A stretch of DNA of 64,000 bases from Neorhizobium alkalisoli. GTDB lineage: Bacteria > Pseudomonadota > Alphaproteobacteria > Rhizobiales > Rhizobiaceae. The stretch lies in NCBI RefSeq assembly GCF_007829835.1, contig NZ_VIWP01000001.1, forward strand, positions 62,001 to 126,000. The letters run 5' to 3'. Numbering within the stretch: the first letter of the stretch is position 1; each line of letters begins with the position of its first letter. This document shows, piece after piece, positions 17,644 to 25,419 of this stretch. The position numbers and the translations under genes are program-made. The notes under the pieces are model-generated. The model saw only the letters and a program-made list of their open reading frames with translations, searched no databases and had not been told where the DNA came from.

Positions 17644-18717
17644 ATGCGTCTTACGATCGTCTCAATGCTGTTGAGTTCGCTGGCTGTTGTCGGTTGCACA
17701 TCCGGTAGCGGTAGCAGTGACACGGTATTGCCGATGCCACCGGCATCGGTGAAGACATCCCGTCTTGACGTCAGGCCAAGCGCGCCGATCCAGCCTCCTG
17801 CCGCAACAATGGCTTCCGCGCCGACGCCGGTTTCAGTCCTGTCTTCGGATCAGACGCTGCGCCCGCAGCAGCCGCTTGCATGGGAAGGCGCTCCCGAGGA
17901 GCCTGCCGCATTCGGCTCGATGGAAATGACGGTCGGCATGCCGGTTCCCATCGAGCGACCGATTGCCGCGATCGCGCCGTCCATGCCGGAAATCAATTCG
18001 CAGCTGCGGTCCACCAATCCGCGCACTCAGATCTACGGACACCGTTTTCGCGATGCCAAGCCGATCAACTTTGGCCGGACCTCGCCGCGTAAACTCGCTG
18101 TGCACGGGGTAGATGTTTCGCGCTGGCAGGGCGATATCGACTGGGTGAAGTTGCGCACGCAGGGCGCCAACTTCGCCTATATCAAGGCGACCGATGGCGG
18201 CGATCACCTCGACCCGATGTTCAAGACCAATTGGCGCGGTGCCAAGGCGGCCGGCGTCAAGCACGGCGCTTACCACTTCTTCTACTGGTGCCGCACCGCT
18301 GGCGAGCAGGCCGATTGGTTCATCCGCAACGTGCCGCGCGATCCCGATGCGCTGCCGCCGGTCATCGACGTGGAATATAACGGCGAATCCAGCTGCAAGA
18401 TGCGCCTTTCGCGTGCGAAGATCCTGGAAAAGATGCAAGTCTTCATGGACAAGCTCGAGCGGCATTACGGCAAGCGGCCGATCATCTATACCGCGCCGGA
18501 CTTTTATGCCGACAATCTCGACGGCGAGTTCCTGAAATATCCGTTCTGGCTGCGTGCCGTGGCTCAGCATCCGACCAAGGTCTATCCGGGCCGCAAATGG
18601 GTCTTCTGGCAATATTCGGGTTCGGGCCTGACGCAGGGCGTCTCGGGCAAGATCGACCTTAACGTCTTCCACGGGGACGAAGGCGACTGGCACGACTGGG
18701 TCGCGGATTCCCGCTGA
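17644..18717 (+). CDS. GH25 family lysozyme-like lipoprotein
   Basis: A 357-aa protein. The N-terminus MRLTIVSMLLSSLAVVGC is a lipoprotein signal with Cys at the lipobox, so it is probably anchored in the outer or inner membrane. A Pro/Ser-rich linker of about 130 residues precedes a GH25 muramidase domain that begins VHGVDVSRWQGDIDW. It carries conserved acids in DVSRWQG and PPVIDVEYNG and ends WQYSGSGLTQGVSGKIDLNVF. It likely cleaves or remodels peptidoglycan. The start at 17644 is chosen because the upstream GTG extension spoils the signal peptide. It is monocistronic, with a terminator 55 nt downstream. Confidence 0.88.
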   Translation: MRLTIVSMLLSSLAVVGCTSGSGSSDTVLPMPPASVKTSRLDVRPSAPIQPPAATMASAPTPVSVLSSDQTLRPQQPLAWEGAPEEPAAFGSMEMTVGMPVPIERPIAAIAPSMPEINSQLRSTNPRTQIYGHRFRDAKPINFGRTSPRKLAVHGVDVSRWQGDIDWVKLRTQGANFAYIKATDGGDHLDPMFKTNWRGAKAAGVKHGAYHFFYWCRTAGEQADWFIRNVPRDPDALPPVIDVEYNGESSCKMRLSRAKILEKMQVFMDKLERHYGKRPIIYTAPDFYADNLDGEFLKYPFWLRAVAQHPTKVYPGRKWVFWQYSGSGLTQGVSGKIDLNVFHGDEGDWHDWVADSR

Positions 18718-18771
18718 AATCTCATCAGGTAGATGCAGGATGGCAATCGTCGATCGCCATCCTTCGTGGTT

Positions 18772-18810
18772 GCCCCGCGCCCCTGAGCTGAACAGGGCGC
18801 GGGGCGTTTT
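18772..18810 (+). terminator. Rho-independent terminator after the GH25 gene
   Basis: A long GC stem (left arm 18772-18785, right arm 18793-18805, one bulged C) followed by GTTTT. It lies between the convergent GH25 and emrA genes. The reverse orientation lacks a comparable T-run. Confidence 0.8.
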
Positions 18811-18855
18811 CCGTCCGGATGCTTGCAAACTGGCGCCTGACCGACTGGGGGCCGA

Positions 18856-19926
18856 TCAGTTGGTTTTCGCGTTTGCGAGGCCCGCGTCGCCCTGCGCGAG
18901 GTCGACACTTGCGACAACCGACATGCCGGGGACTAGCTTGTCGATCAGCTTTTGCTGCGGATCTATGGCGATCCGGACGGGAATGCGTTGCGCCACCTTG
19001 GTAAAGTTGCCGGTAGCGTTATCGGACTTGATGACCGAGAATTCGGAGCCGGTCGCCGGCGCAAAACGCTCGATACGGCCGGTGAAGCGCTGGTGGCCGA
19101 GAGCATCGACCGTAAAGGTCACCTTCTGGCCGGCAGTCATGCCATCCAGCTGGGTTTCCTTGAAGTTGGCGACGACCCAGACATTGTCGGGCACAAGCGA
19201 ACCGATCTGGGTGCCGATCGAGACATATTGGCCGACGCGACCGGTGACTTCGCCGAGCGTTCCGTCCTTTGGTGCGGTAACGCGTGTGTTCTGAAGATCG
19301 ATTTCAGCAAGCTCGACGGCTGCCTTGGCGCTTTCGACCGTTGCCTCCAGCGAGCGGCGGCTGACGATAATCGTGTTGAGATCCTGTTCAGCGACCAATT
19401 CGGCTGCCTGAGCCTGATGAACCGCAGCCTGCGCCTGGTCGAAGGCGGCGCGGTCCTTTTCGAACTCGCTCTGGGTCGAGACATTGTTCTTCAAAAGTGC
19501 AGAGGTGCGCTCAAAGGTCGTCTTGGCGGCATTAAAGGCGGCATTGGCGCTTTCGGTTGCGGCCTTTGCCGAGCCGATCTTCGCTTCTGCCGATTTGCGG
19601 CTCTGCTCGGAATTGTCGAGCGAGGCTTCTGCTGTGGCCTGTGTCGCCTTTGCTTGCTCCAGCTTCTGCTTGTAGATGCGATCGTCGATCTGGACGATCA
19701 GGTCGCCCGTCTTGACCCGCTGATAATCCTGCACCGGTACCTGAACGAGGTAACCGGCAAGCTGCGGGCTGAGCAGGGTCACCTGACCGCGGATATAGGC
19801 ATCATTGGTGGTTTCGACCGAGCCGCGGAAGGGCGGCAGGTTCCACACGTAAAGAACAACGAGGACGCCGCAAATGCCGATCGCAACGGCGACGAATGTG
19901 GCAATGGTTCGAAAAACGGATTTCAT
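18856..19926 (-). CDS. emrA: EmrA/HlyD-type membrane fusion protein of an efflux system
   Basis: A 356-aa periplasmic adaptor. One N-terminal membrane anchor (TIATFVAVAIGICGVLVVLYVW) is followed by a lipoyl-like half (NDAYIRGQVTLLSPQLAGYL). A long Ala/Gln/Glu coiled-coil hairpin spans residues ~75-200, and the second lipoyl and beta-barrel portion begins VTAPKDGTLGEV. NDAYIRG and VTAPxDGxxG are hallmark EmrA motifs. It links the inner-membrane EmrB pump to an outer-membrane TolC-type channel. It follows emrB by 42 nt in the marR-emrB-emrA operon. The substrate is probably an amphipathic toxic compound. Confidence 0.9.
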   Translation of the reverse strand: MKSVFRTIATFVAVAIGICGVLVVLYVWNLPPFRGSVETTNDAYIRGQVTLLSPQLAGYLVQVPVQDYQRVKTGDLIVQIDDRIYKQKLEQAKATQATAEASLDNSEQSRKSAEAKIGSAKAATESANAAFNAAKTTFERTSALLKNNVSTQSEFEKDRAAFDQAQAAVHQAQAAELVAEQDLNTIIVSRRSLEATVESAKAAVELAEIDLQNTRVTAPKDGTLGEVTGRVGQYVSIGTQIGSLVPDNVWVVANFKETQLDGMTAGQKVTFTVDALGHQRFTGRIERFAPATGSEFSVIKSDNATGNFTKVAQRIPVRIAIDPQQKLIDKLVPGMSVVASVDLAQGDAGLANAKTN

Positions 19927-19968
19927 GGTTCGGACGCTGTCTGTCTGAGTTGTGTTTCGCGGGTACGT

Positions 19969-21663
19969 TTACGCCTGTTCCGCGGGCATGCCGCCCGGCA
20001 GGAGCTTGTGTCGGTTGTTCCAGGCGACGTGGAGAATGAGAAGGGCGATGGCGCCCAGTGCGATCAGGAAGGTTGCGTAGAAGGCGTCGTTATAAGCGAG
20101 CACATAGGCCTGCTGCTGGACCTGCTTGGCAAAGGTACTGGTGCCCTGGATCGTGTTGTTGACGCTGTCCGCACCGGTCTTGGCATAGGCGCCGATATAT
20201 TGCTGCATGCGTGCCGTCACCAAAGGGTCGGTCGGCAGCAGGCGCGATGTCAGGATCGCCGAATGATATTGTTCGCGCCATGTGACGAACGTGCCGAACA
20301 GCGCGCTGCCGATGAAGGCGCCCACCTTCTGGGTGAACAGGAATACGGCGATGAAGCTCATGATATAGGGCAGGCCCCTCTTCAGGGCGGCTCCGAAGCC
20401 GACTGCCATGGCCGGCGGCAGGAAAAGACCGCTGCCGAAGGCCATCATCGCCTGGCTGAGATACATCTGTTCAGGCCGCGTCAGGATCGTCGCCTGGCTG
20501 TCCATATAGGTGGCGATGGCGATCAGGGTCAGCGCGGCCAGATGGATGGCGGCCTCGCGTCCCGGCTTGACGATCACGGCGCACAGCATGCCCGATACGA
20601 CGGTGGCTGCGAGGATCGACCAGTACATGCCGCTCATCTGTTCGTTGAAGAGGCCGAGCTGCTTGAAGAAATTGATGACGCCCGTCGACTGCTCGGTCAG
20701 AAGAATACGGAAGACTAGCAGAACGCCTGTGAAGTGGATAATTTCCGTCGAAGTCAGCCAGCGAATGTCGATCAAATTGTTCTTGCGGTTGAGCTCGATC
20801 ACCACCATCAGCGTGCCTGTGACAATCGCAACGATCAGCAGCCAGCCGAGCCAGTCGACCTCGAGCCACCAGTAGAGACGGCCCATGGTGAAGACGATCG
20901 ACAGGCAGCCCAGGCAGATGGCGAGAAGCAGGTAGCTGACGATATCGAGCGGCGCGATGACCTTCGCCCTCGGCGGTGAGCTTAGCGGCAGGAGATAGAT
21001 GAAACAGAGCGTAATCAGCGCAAGGCCGAGTTCGAAAAGATAAAGGCCCTGTAGGTCCCGCATGTCGAGAAGGGCAGGGGAAATCAGGCCGGCGACCGGC
21101 GTCGACAGGAACAGGCCGATCAATGCCAGACTGAGGCCGACATTGAGTTTCTTCTCGGGCGGAAAGATCTCGATCATGTAGAGGAGCGCCATCGAGGAAA
21201 TGGGCGCCGCCGCCGCACCGGCAAAGAAGCGCAGGGCGATCGAAAGTGTCAGGTCGTTGACCCAGAGATGCGCCAGACTGATCAACACATAAGGAATGAT
21301 GGCGATTTCGCAGAAATTGCGGATGCCATATTGCATGCGCACTTTGAAGAGGATGAGCGCGAGGCTGGCATTGGGAAAGAGATAGGCGGCCATCAGCCAG
21401 GAAGCTTCGGTCTGCGTCGCTTCCAGAGGGCCGGCAATCTGTTGCAGATTGACCGAGATGAGGCTGGTGCCGAGCCCCTGCATGATGCCGGCCGTCGCGG
21501 ATGCCACCGCATAGGCCAGCATAAGAAGTGGAGATTTCGGCACGAAGGCGGGAGGTGCCGCGGGTGCCGGGGCAGCTGGCTTGGGTTCATCTGCCGCTGC
21601 CTGTTCCGGCACGTCTTCCGGATCGACCTGATCCTTTGCGGCGGCCATGTCACGCGGGGACAT
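19969..21663 (-). CDS. emrB: EmrB/QacA-type MFS drug efflux transporter (DHA2, 14 TM)
   Basis: A 564-aa proton antiporter with about 14 hydrophobic helices after an Ala/Pro-rich ~45-residue cytoplasmic tail. It starts behind GGAGGATCTCA. It overlaps the marR end by 14 nt and precedes emrA, so the three form an operon. Family knowledge: EmrB works with EmrA and TolC to export hydrophobic or uncoupler-like compounds directly across both membranes. In rhizobia similar systems respond to plant phenolics or flavonoids, but the inducer cannot be read from sequence. Confidence 0.88.
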   Translation of the reverse strand: MSPRDMAAAKDQVDPEDVPEQAAADEPKPAAPAPAAPPAFVPKSPLLMLAYAVASATAGIMQGLGTSLISVNLQQIAGPLEATQTEASWLMAAYLFPNASLALILFKVRMQYGIRNFCEIAIIPYVLISLAHLWVNDLTLSIALRFFAGAAAAPISSMALLYMIEIFPPEKKLNVGLSLALIGLFLSTPVAGLISPALLDMRDLQGLYLFELGLALITLCFIYLLPLSSPPRAKVIAPLDIVSYLLLAICLGCLSIVFTMGRLYWWLEVDWLGWLLIVAIVTGTLMVVIELNRKNNLIDIRWLTSTEIIHFTGVLLVFRILLTEQSTGVINFFKQLGLFNEQMSGMYWSILAATVVSGMLCAVIVKPGREAAIHLAALTLIAIATYMDSQATILTRPEQMYLSQAMMAFGSGLFLPPAMAVGFGAALKRGLPYIMSFIAVFLFTQKVGAFIGSALFGTFVTWREQYHSAILTSRLLPTDPLVTARMQQYIGAYAKTGADSVNNTIQGTSTFAKQVQQQAYVLAYNDAFYATFLIALGAIALLILHVAWNNRHKLLPGGMPAEQA

Positions 21664-22114
21664 TGAGATCCTCCATCTCCGCGATGTTGGTCGAGATCCG
21701 CTCCATCAGATCGACGGCGTTGCTGAGCGACGCCAGATCGATACCTTCGAAAATCTGCGCGCGCAGCTGATCCGCGATCGCACGTACGAAAGCCGCCTGT
21801 TCCTCACCGTGGGAGGTCAGCTTGATGAGTTTCGCGCGCCTGTCATTCGGGTCGGGCTGCCGCTCGATCAGGCCATTCTCTTCCATGCGGTCGAGAAGCC
21901 GTACAAGGGTTGCCTGTTCCAGTTCCAGTTCGCAGGCGAGTTCCGTCTGGGTCATGTTTTGCCGCTTTGCCAGGCGGAACAATGCCCGGGCACGCGGATA
22001 GGTCAGGCCGTGCGCGGTCACCTGCTGGTTGAACGCGGTTCTCACCCGGCGGCTGACCTTGGTCAGCGCTTCGAGGAAATCGGAGGCGACTTGTTCCTGT
22101 TTCATAGTGAACAA
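21650..22114 (-). CDS. MarR-family transcriptional regulator of the emr operon
   Basis: A 154-aa winged-helix regulator. MTQTELACELELEQATLVRLLDRMEENGLIER is the recognition region, and the wing contains the family signature DPNDRRAKLIKLT. It is promoter-proximal in the efflux operon, and a near-perfect palindrome lies 31 nt upstream of its start, so it is probably an autorepressor released by the effluxed ligand. No clear ribosome site precedes ATG 22114 or the alternative ATG 22105, so the start is uncertain by three residues and translation could be leaderless. Confidence 0.88.
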   Translation of the reverse strand: MFTMKQEQVASDFLEALTKVSRRVRTAFNQQVTAHGLTYPRARALFRLAKRQNMTQTELACELELEQATLVRLLDRMEENGLIERQPDPNDRRAKLIKLTSHGEEQAAFVRAIADQLRAQIFEGIDLASLSNAVDLMERISTNIAEMEDLNVPA

Positions 22115-22144
22115 ACCATTAGGGGGCTAATTTTATCTGAGAAG

Positions 22145-22162
22145 TAATTAGCATGCCAATTA
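22145..22162 (-). promoter_or_regulatory. Probable MarR operator
   Basis: The 18-bp sequence TAATTAGCATGCCAATTA is palindromic with only one mismatched base pair. It lies just upstream of marR-emrB-emrA, where a MarR dimer would block transcription. Size and AT-rich ends fit typical MarR sites. Confidence 0.7.
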
Positions 22163-22280
22163 TTGCGCTGCAAGACGACTGCGGCTGCATGCGCTTGCAG
22201 AGCCATGATCTTTCAGCAGGACCGCCATCCCGCTTTTGCACGACTGCCCAGTTTAGACGCTTTTCAGCCTTCTCCGAATA

Positions 22281-22314
22281 CAAAAATGCCCGCTCCGGAA
22301 ACCCGGGCGGGCAT
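22281..22314 (-). terminator. Rho-independent terminator after the small secreted protein gene
   Basis: Read on the minus strand, ATGCCCGC (22314-22307) pairs with GCGGGCAT (22293-22286), with an additional CCGG/CCGG pairing inside, followed by five T. It ends the transcript of the 80-aa gene at 22344-22586. Confidence 0.82.
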
Positions 22315-22343
22315 TAATGGAATTTATGCCTGACTAAGCGGAC

Positions 22344-22586
22344 TTAGCGGCAAACCCGTGTTTCCCGCACGACGACCGCGCCATGACGATAGGTCTTGAC
22401 CTTCTTCACCGTGCAATCGCGCTGATGACGATGATGGCGGTATTCTTCCACGTGACGATAGTTCTGCGCGTAATGGCGCGGAGCCGGCTGATCGGTTGTC
22501 ACGGTAATGCTCGCAGCCTGCGACTGGGGCGCGACGGCGAGTACGGAAGCGACTGCCATGGCGGATGCAATGATGATATTCTTCAT
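22344..22586 (-). CDS. Small secreted basic His/Arg-rich protein (80 aa)
   Basis: An 80-aa protein with a signal peptide (MKNIIIASAMAVASVLAVAPQSQA, cleavage after AQA or QAA). The mature part of about 55 residues is rich in His, Arg and Tyr (NYRHVEEYRHHRHQRD). It contains two cysteines, one in RDCTVKKVKTYRHG and one in RETRVCR at the end, possibly a disulfide. The function is unknown; similar short rhizobial proteins are annotated as hypothetical. A perfect EcfG-type promoter lies 32-56 nt upstream and AGAGGG precedes the ATG, so it is probably induced by the general stress response. The frame is open further upstream, but the signal peptide and ribosome site fix this start. Confidence 0.78.
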   Translation of the reverse strand: MKNIIIASAMAVASVLAVAPQSQAASITVTTDQPAPRHYAQNYRHVEEYRHHRHQRDCTVKKVKTYRHGAVVVRETRVCR

Positions 22587-22617
22587 GGTCTTAACCCTCT
22601 GCTTTTGGTGACATGGA

Positions 22618-22642
22618 AACGCCGCTGGGCGATTGCGGTTCC
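22618..22642 (-). promoter_or_regulatory. EcfG/RpoE2 general-stress promoter of the 80-aa gene
   Basis: On the minus strand GGAAC (22642-22638), 16 nt and CGTT (22621-22618) match exactly the GGAAC-N16-CGTT consensus of alphaproteobacterial EcfG sigma factors. Transcription should start near 22610, giving a leader of about 25 nt. The element lies between the SDR stop and the small gene. Confidence 0.78.
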
Positions 22643-22668
22643 ATCTCATCTCGCACGGGCACGTTTTG

Positions 22669-23448
22669 TCATCGCAGCAGGCTTTGCCCGCCGTCGACAT
22701 AGATCGGCGTACCGGTAATGTGTCGCGATCTGTCCGAAGCCAGGAAAAGGATCAGGTCTGCCACGTCCTCGCTATGGCCCGCCTTGCCGCCGGTGATCGG
22801 AATATCGCCCTTCGGAAACTTTGCCGGAATCGCTGTTTCCTTTTCACCACGCAATTTGGTGTTGTCATTGATACTGGTGTCGATCGCGCCGGGGCAGACT
22901 GCGTTGACACGAATGCCGTGTTTGCCGAGTTCGAGCGCCAGCTGCTGGACCATTGCCACCTGCGCTGCCTTGGTGGCGACATAGGCGGTGGCGCCCGGCG
23001 TCGTGAAGGTGCGGTTGCCGTTGATCGAGGAGACGACCACGATCGAGCCGCCATGCTTCTTCATATGCGGGACCGCGGCATGCAGGGATAGGTAGGTGCC
23101 GCGCAGGTTGACTCTGATCGTTGCATCCCATTCCTCGGGCTTGAGATCATCTATCGGTGCCCAGACGCCGTTGATGCCGGCATTGGCAACCACGATATCA
23201 AGTCTGCCATAGGTTTCGATCAGTCTTTCGACCGCAGCCCGCATCTGGGCCTCGTCGACAACGTCGGCCTCGAGGACGATCGCTTTGCCGCCGGATTTTT
23301 CGATCTCCGCTGCGGTTTTGTCGATCTCGCTTTTCGTGTGGCCCAGCACGCCGATTCTGGCACCTGCGGCTGCGAGCTTGAGGGCCGTTGCCTTGCCGAT
23401 GCCGGAGCCGGCACCGGTCACCAATCCAACCAGCGTCTTGAGTTCCAT
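22669..23448 (-). CDS. Short-chain dehydrogenase/reductase (SDR)
   Basis: A 259-aa classical SDR. The cofactor motif is TGAGSGIG (residues ~11-18). The acid at the end of beta-2 is replaced by GHTKSE, leaving NAD/NADP preference open. NAG is in VVANAGING, and the catalytic Ser and YxxxK are in VVVSSINGN and AYVATKA. The C-terminal ITGTPIYVDGGQSLL is normal. The substrate is unknown. A perfect EcfG-type promoter 45-69 nt upstream places it in the general stress regulon, where SDRs that detoxify carbonyls are common. It is followed 82 nt later by the stress-promoted 80-aa gene, which has its own promoter. Confidence 0.88.
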   Translation of the reverse strand: MELKTLVGLVTGAGSGIGKATALKLAAAGARIGVLGHTKSEIDKTAAEIEKSGGKAIVLEADVVDEAQMRAAVERLIETYGRLDIVVANAGINGVWAPIDDLKPEEWDATIRVNLRGTYLSLHAAVPHMKKHGGSIVVVSSINGNRTFTTPGATAYVATKAAQVAMVQQLALELGKHGIRVNAVCPGAIDTSINDNTKLRGEKETAIPAKFPKGDIPITGGKAGHSEDVADLILFLASDRSRHITGTPIYVDGGQSLLR

Positions 23449-23492
23449 GAGCGCTTCCTATTGCTGTGACCGGGGAGGGTTACATGGAAGCG

Positions 23493-23517
23493 AACGGGAG
23501 ACGGAATGCTTGGTTCC
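23493..23517 (-). promoter_or_regulatory. EcfG/RpoE2 general-stress promoter of the SDR gene
   Basis: Minus strand GGAAC (23517-23513), 16 nt, CGTT (23496-23493): an exact consensus match. The expected transcription start is near 23485, about 37 nt before the SDR start codon. Confidence 0.78.
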
Positions 23518-23521
23518 TTGG

Positions 23522-23962
23522 TCAGGAGCCGAAAGTCTCGTTGAGAATGCGCAGGCCTTCCGCAAACTTTCCGTCATCACCGCCCATCTGGCGCATCTGC
23601 CATATATTATCGGTGAGATCGGCACGCTTGACCGGCCGCGCCAGCGGGTTTTCGATCGACCGGCGGACGAAGTCGAAATAGTCCTCGCCGTCGCGTTTGC
23701 TCATGGCATCGACGGCGTCGATCACCGTTTTGGAAAAGCCTTCCTGATGCAACCGCTCAAAACTCCAGCCGGGGCCTTTTTCGACGACATCGTGAAGCCA
23801 GGCAACAAGCTTCTGGTCGCCGTCCGCAACAGCTCCTGCGACGCGCGCAACATGGTCGATGAAAGGGCCGCCGGTCTTGGCTGACTGACCCTCATGGGCC
23901 TCGGTGGCAATGGCGATCGCCTTTTCCAGCAGCTGAGGATAGGAGAGTTTCTGATCTGACAT
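23522..23962 (-). CDS. HD-domain protein, RelA/SpoT hydrolase-like
   Basis: A 146-aa single-domain protein. Putative metal ligands appear as IDHVARVA, the HD pair in WLHDVVEKGPGWS (HDxxE) and an Asp in RADLTDNIW. This layout resembles the (p)ppGpp hydrolase domain of RelA/SpoT and the small alarmone hydrolases (MESH1/SAH type), but is shorter than the usual ~180 aa. It could hydrolyse an alarmone or another nucleotide. No synthetase domain is present. It stands alone, 60 nt before the SDR start on the same strand, and the SDR promoter lies in that gap. Family confidence is moderate and substrate confidence low. Confidence 0.75.
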   Translation of the reverse strand: MSDQKLSYPQLLEKAIAIATEAHEGQSAKTGGPFIDHVARVAGAVADGDQKLVAWLHDVVEKGPGWSFERLHQEGFSKTVIDAVDAMSKRDGEDYFDFVRRSIENPLARPVKRADLTDNIWQMRQMGGDDGKFAEGLRILNETFGS

Positions 23963-24074
23963 GGGATGGCTCCGACTCTTGCGGGCAAGATAACCGCAAG
24001 TGCGCGAAAAGCCAGTCGCCAGATATGGCCCTCAGGATATGGCGGAGAGCCTGATGCGTTTTATCGGGTTTTCG

Positions 24075-25175
24075 TCAGCGCAGATCGAGATCGGCGCGGA
24101 TGGCATCGTCACTTTCGGTCTGCTGCACGACGACGCCATGCCAGCCAAGACCATCGTAATCTTCATAGCCAAGTGTCTTGGCGAAGGCGACGATCGAGCC
24201 GTTCCTGTCGTAATAACTGCCGGAAGGCTGGCCGGCCTGTCCTGCCAGCATGAAATGGGTGAAGAGCAGGGCGGGATTGGTGGTCGCAATGACACGGCTG
24301 TTTCCGTCGAGCAGCATGACTGTCGTCCGGTCGGCCACTTGCGGCGGCAGGTTTGCTTCCTTCTCGACGATCGCCTGCCCCTGGTTCTGCCAATCGAAAT
24401 AGACACCGAGTGTCCCGACCAGCCGGCCATCGAGCTTGCCGCCTTCGCGCACGCCGGTTGCATAAACGAGCGCATTGTGCCGGTCATGCAGCATGCTCGG
24501 CTTCACCTCGTCGACGATATATTCGTCACCGGACCGGCATCCGCTTGCAGCCTTGAACCAGGGCTCTTCGCCGAGAGCAACGCCGGCAAGCTTGCGCTGG
24601 AAACGGGGATTGGCGGAGGCGATTACCTTGCCGGAAAGGTCGGTCAGGACGAGGTCGAGATAGACGGTGTAGAAGCGGTTGATGACACCCAGACGCTCGC
24701 CGGCAAAGGCCACGCGTTGCGGGTTCGGATCCTGCAGCGCTTCCCAGAGGGCGCTGTCTGTTGCCCACCAGCGCACGTCCGCGGTGCGCTCGAACAGGTT
24801 TCGGACGATCAGCTGCACCAGTGTCTGCGCCAGATCGGTCAGGCGCACGCCTTCCATTTCGGTCATCAGGCTGTCTGCCATCGAGCGCGTGACGCCGATA
24901 CGGCCGAGAACGTTGCTTTCGAACTTCATGGCGATATCGCCGGCAATCTGCGCCAGCCGCTGCACTTCATTGGCGACGACGGCAAAACCCTTGCCCATGT
25001 CGCCGGCGCGGGCCGCCTCGATCAGGGCATTGATCGCGAGAAGCCGGATCTGTTTCACCACCAGCGTGTTATCGGTGCTGAATTTTTCCAGATCGCCGCC
25101 GATCGCCTCGGTGAGGACGCGCATCGAACGCGGGGTTGCAAGCCTTGGCACCTTATTAATTTCCGCCGGTATCAT
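24075..25175 (-). CDS. Soluble MCP-like protein: N-terminal signalling hairpin, C-terminal Cache-like sensor
   Basis: A 366-aa protein without membrane helix or signal peptide. Residues ~40-80 hold the highly conserved tip of the chemoreceptor cytoplasmic hairpin (LLAINALIEAARAGDMGKGFAVVANEV), but only a short arm is present on each side. The C-terminal ~220 residues resemble a Cache/PAS-like ligand domain (YTVYLDLVLTDLSGKVIASANPRF, GTLGVYFDWQNQG). Normal receptors have the sensor first and the hairpin last, so the order here is reversed. The start has a strong GAGGTG ribosome site, arguing against an assembly artefact or truncation. It may join a receptor array as a cytoplasmic sensor or act outside chemotaxis. 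Confidence 0.75.
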   Translation of the reverse strand: MIPAEINKVPRLATPRSMRVLTEAIGGDLEKFSTDNTLVVKQIRLLAINALIEAARAGDMGKGFAVVANEVQRLAQIAGDIAMKFESNVLGRIGVTRSMADSLMTEMEGVRLTDLAQTLVQLIVRNLFERTADVRWWATDSALWEALQDPNPQRVAFAGERLGVINRFYTVYLDLVLTDLSGKVIASANPRFQRKLAGVALGEEPWFKAASGCRSGDEYIVDEVKPSMLHDRHNALVYATGVREGGKLDGRLVGTLGVYFDWQNQGQAIVEKEANLPPQVADRTTVMLLDGNSRVIATTNPALLFTHFMLAGQAGQPSGSYYDRNGSIVAFAKTLGYEDYDGLGWHGVVVQQTESDDAIRADLDLR

Positions 25176-25346
25176 CTGAAATCCACCTCAAATGCAAAAA
25201 TGGTAATGCCGACTTGATGTCAGAAATTTGCATCTTTTGGTTGATGAGCGGTTAACGGCGTGTATTTGTTCTTGCTCTTCTTCCTTTCCGTGTAGACCGC
25301 AACAGGTTTGTTCCCGGGAAAGACTTGGCAACGATCGAATGGTCTG

Positions 25347-25371
25347 GAACCGAAGAGCGTCTCCGACGTTC
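25347..25371 (+). promoter_or_regulatory. EcfG/RpoE2 general-stress promoter of the Pmp3-like gene
   Basis: GGAAC (25347-25351), 16 nt, CGTT (25368-25371): an exact consensus match. Transcription is expected near 25378, about 42 nt before the TTG start of the Pmp3/YqaE gene. The rest of the 25176-25419 gap shows no other feature apart from the ribosome site of the divergent MCP-like gene. Confidence 0.8.
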
Positions 25372-25419
25372 TCGAAGCTTCGTCACGACCGGTGATCAAT
25401 CGCCACAGGGAGCCAAATC

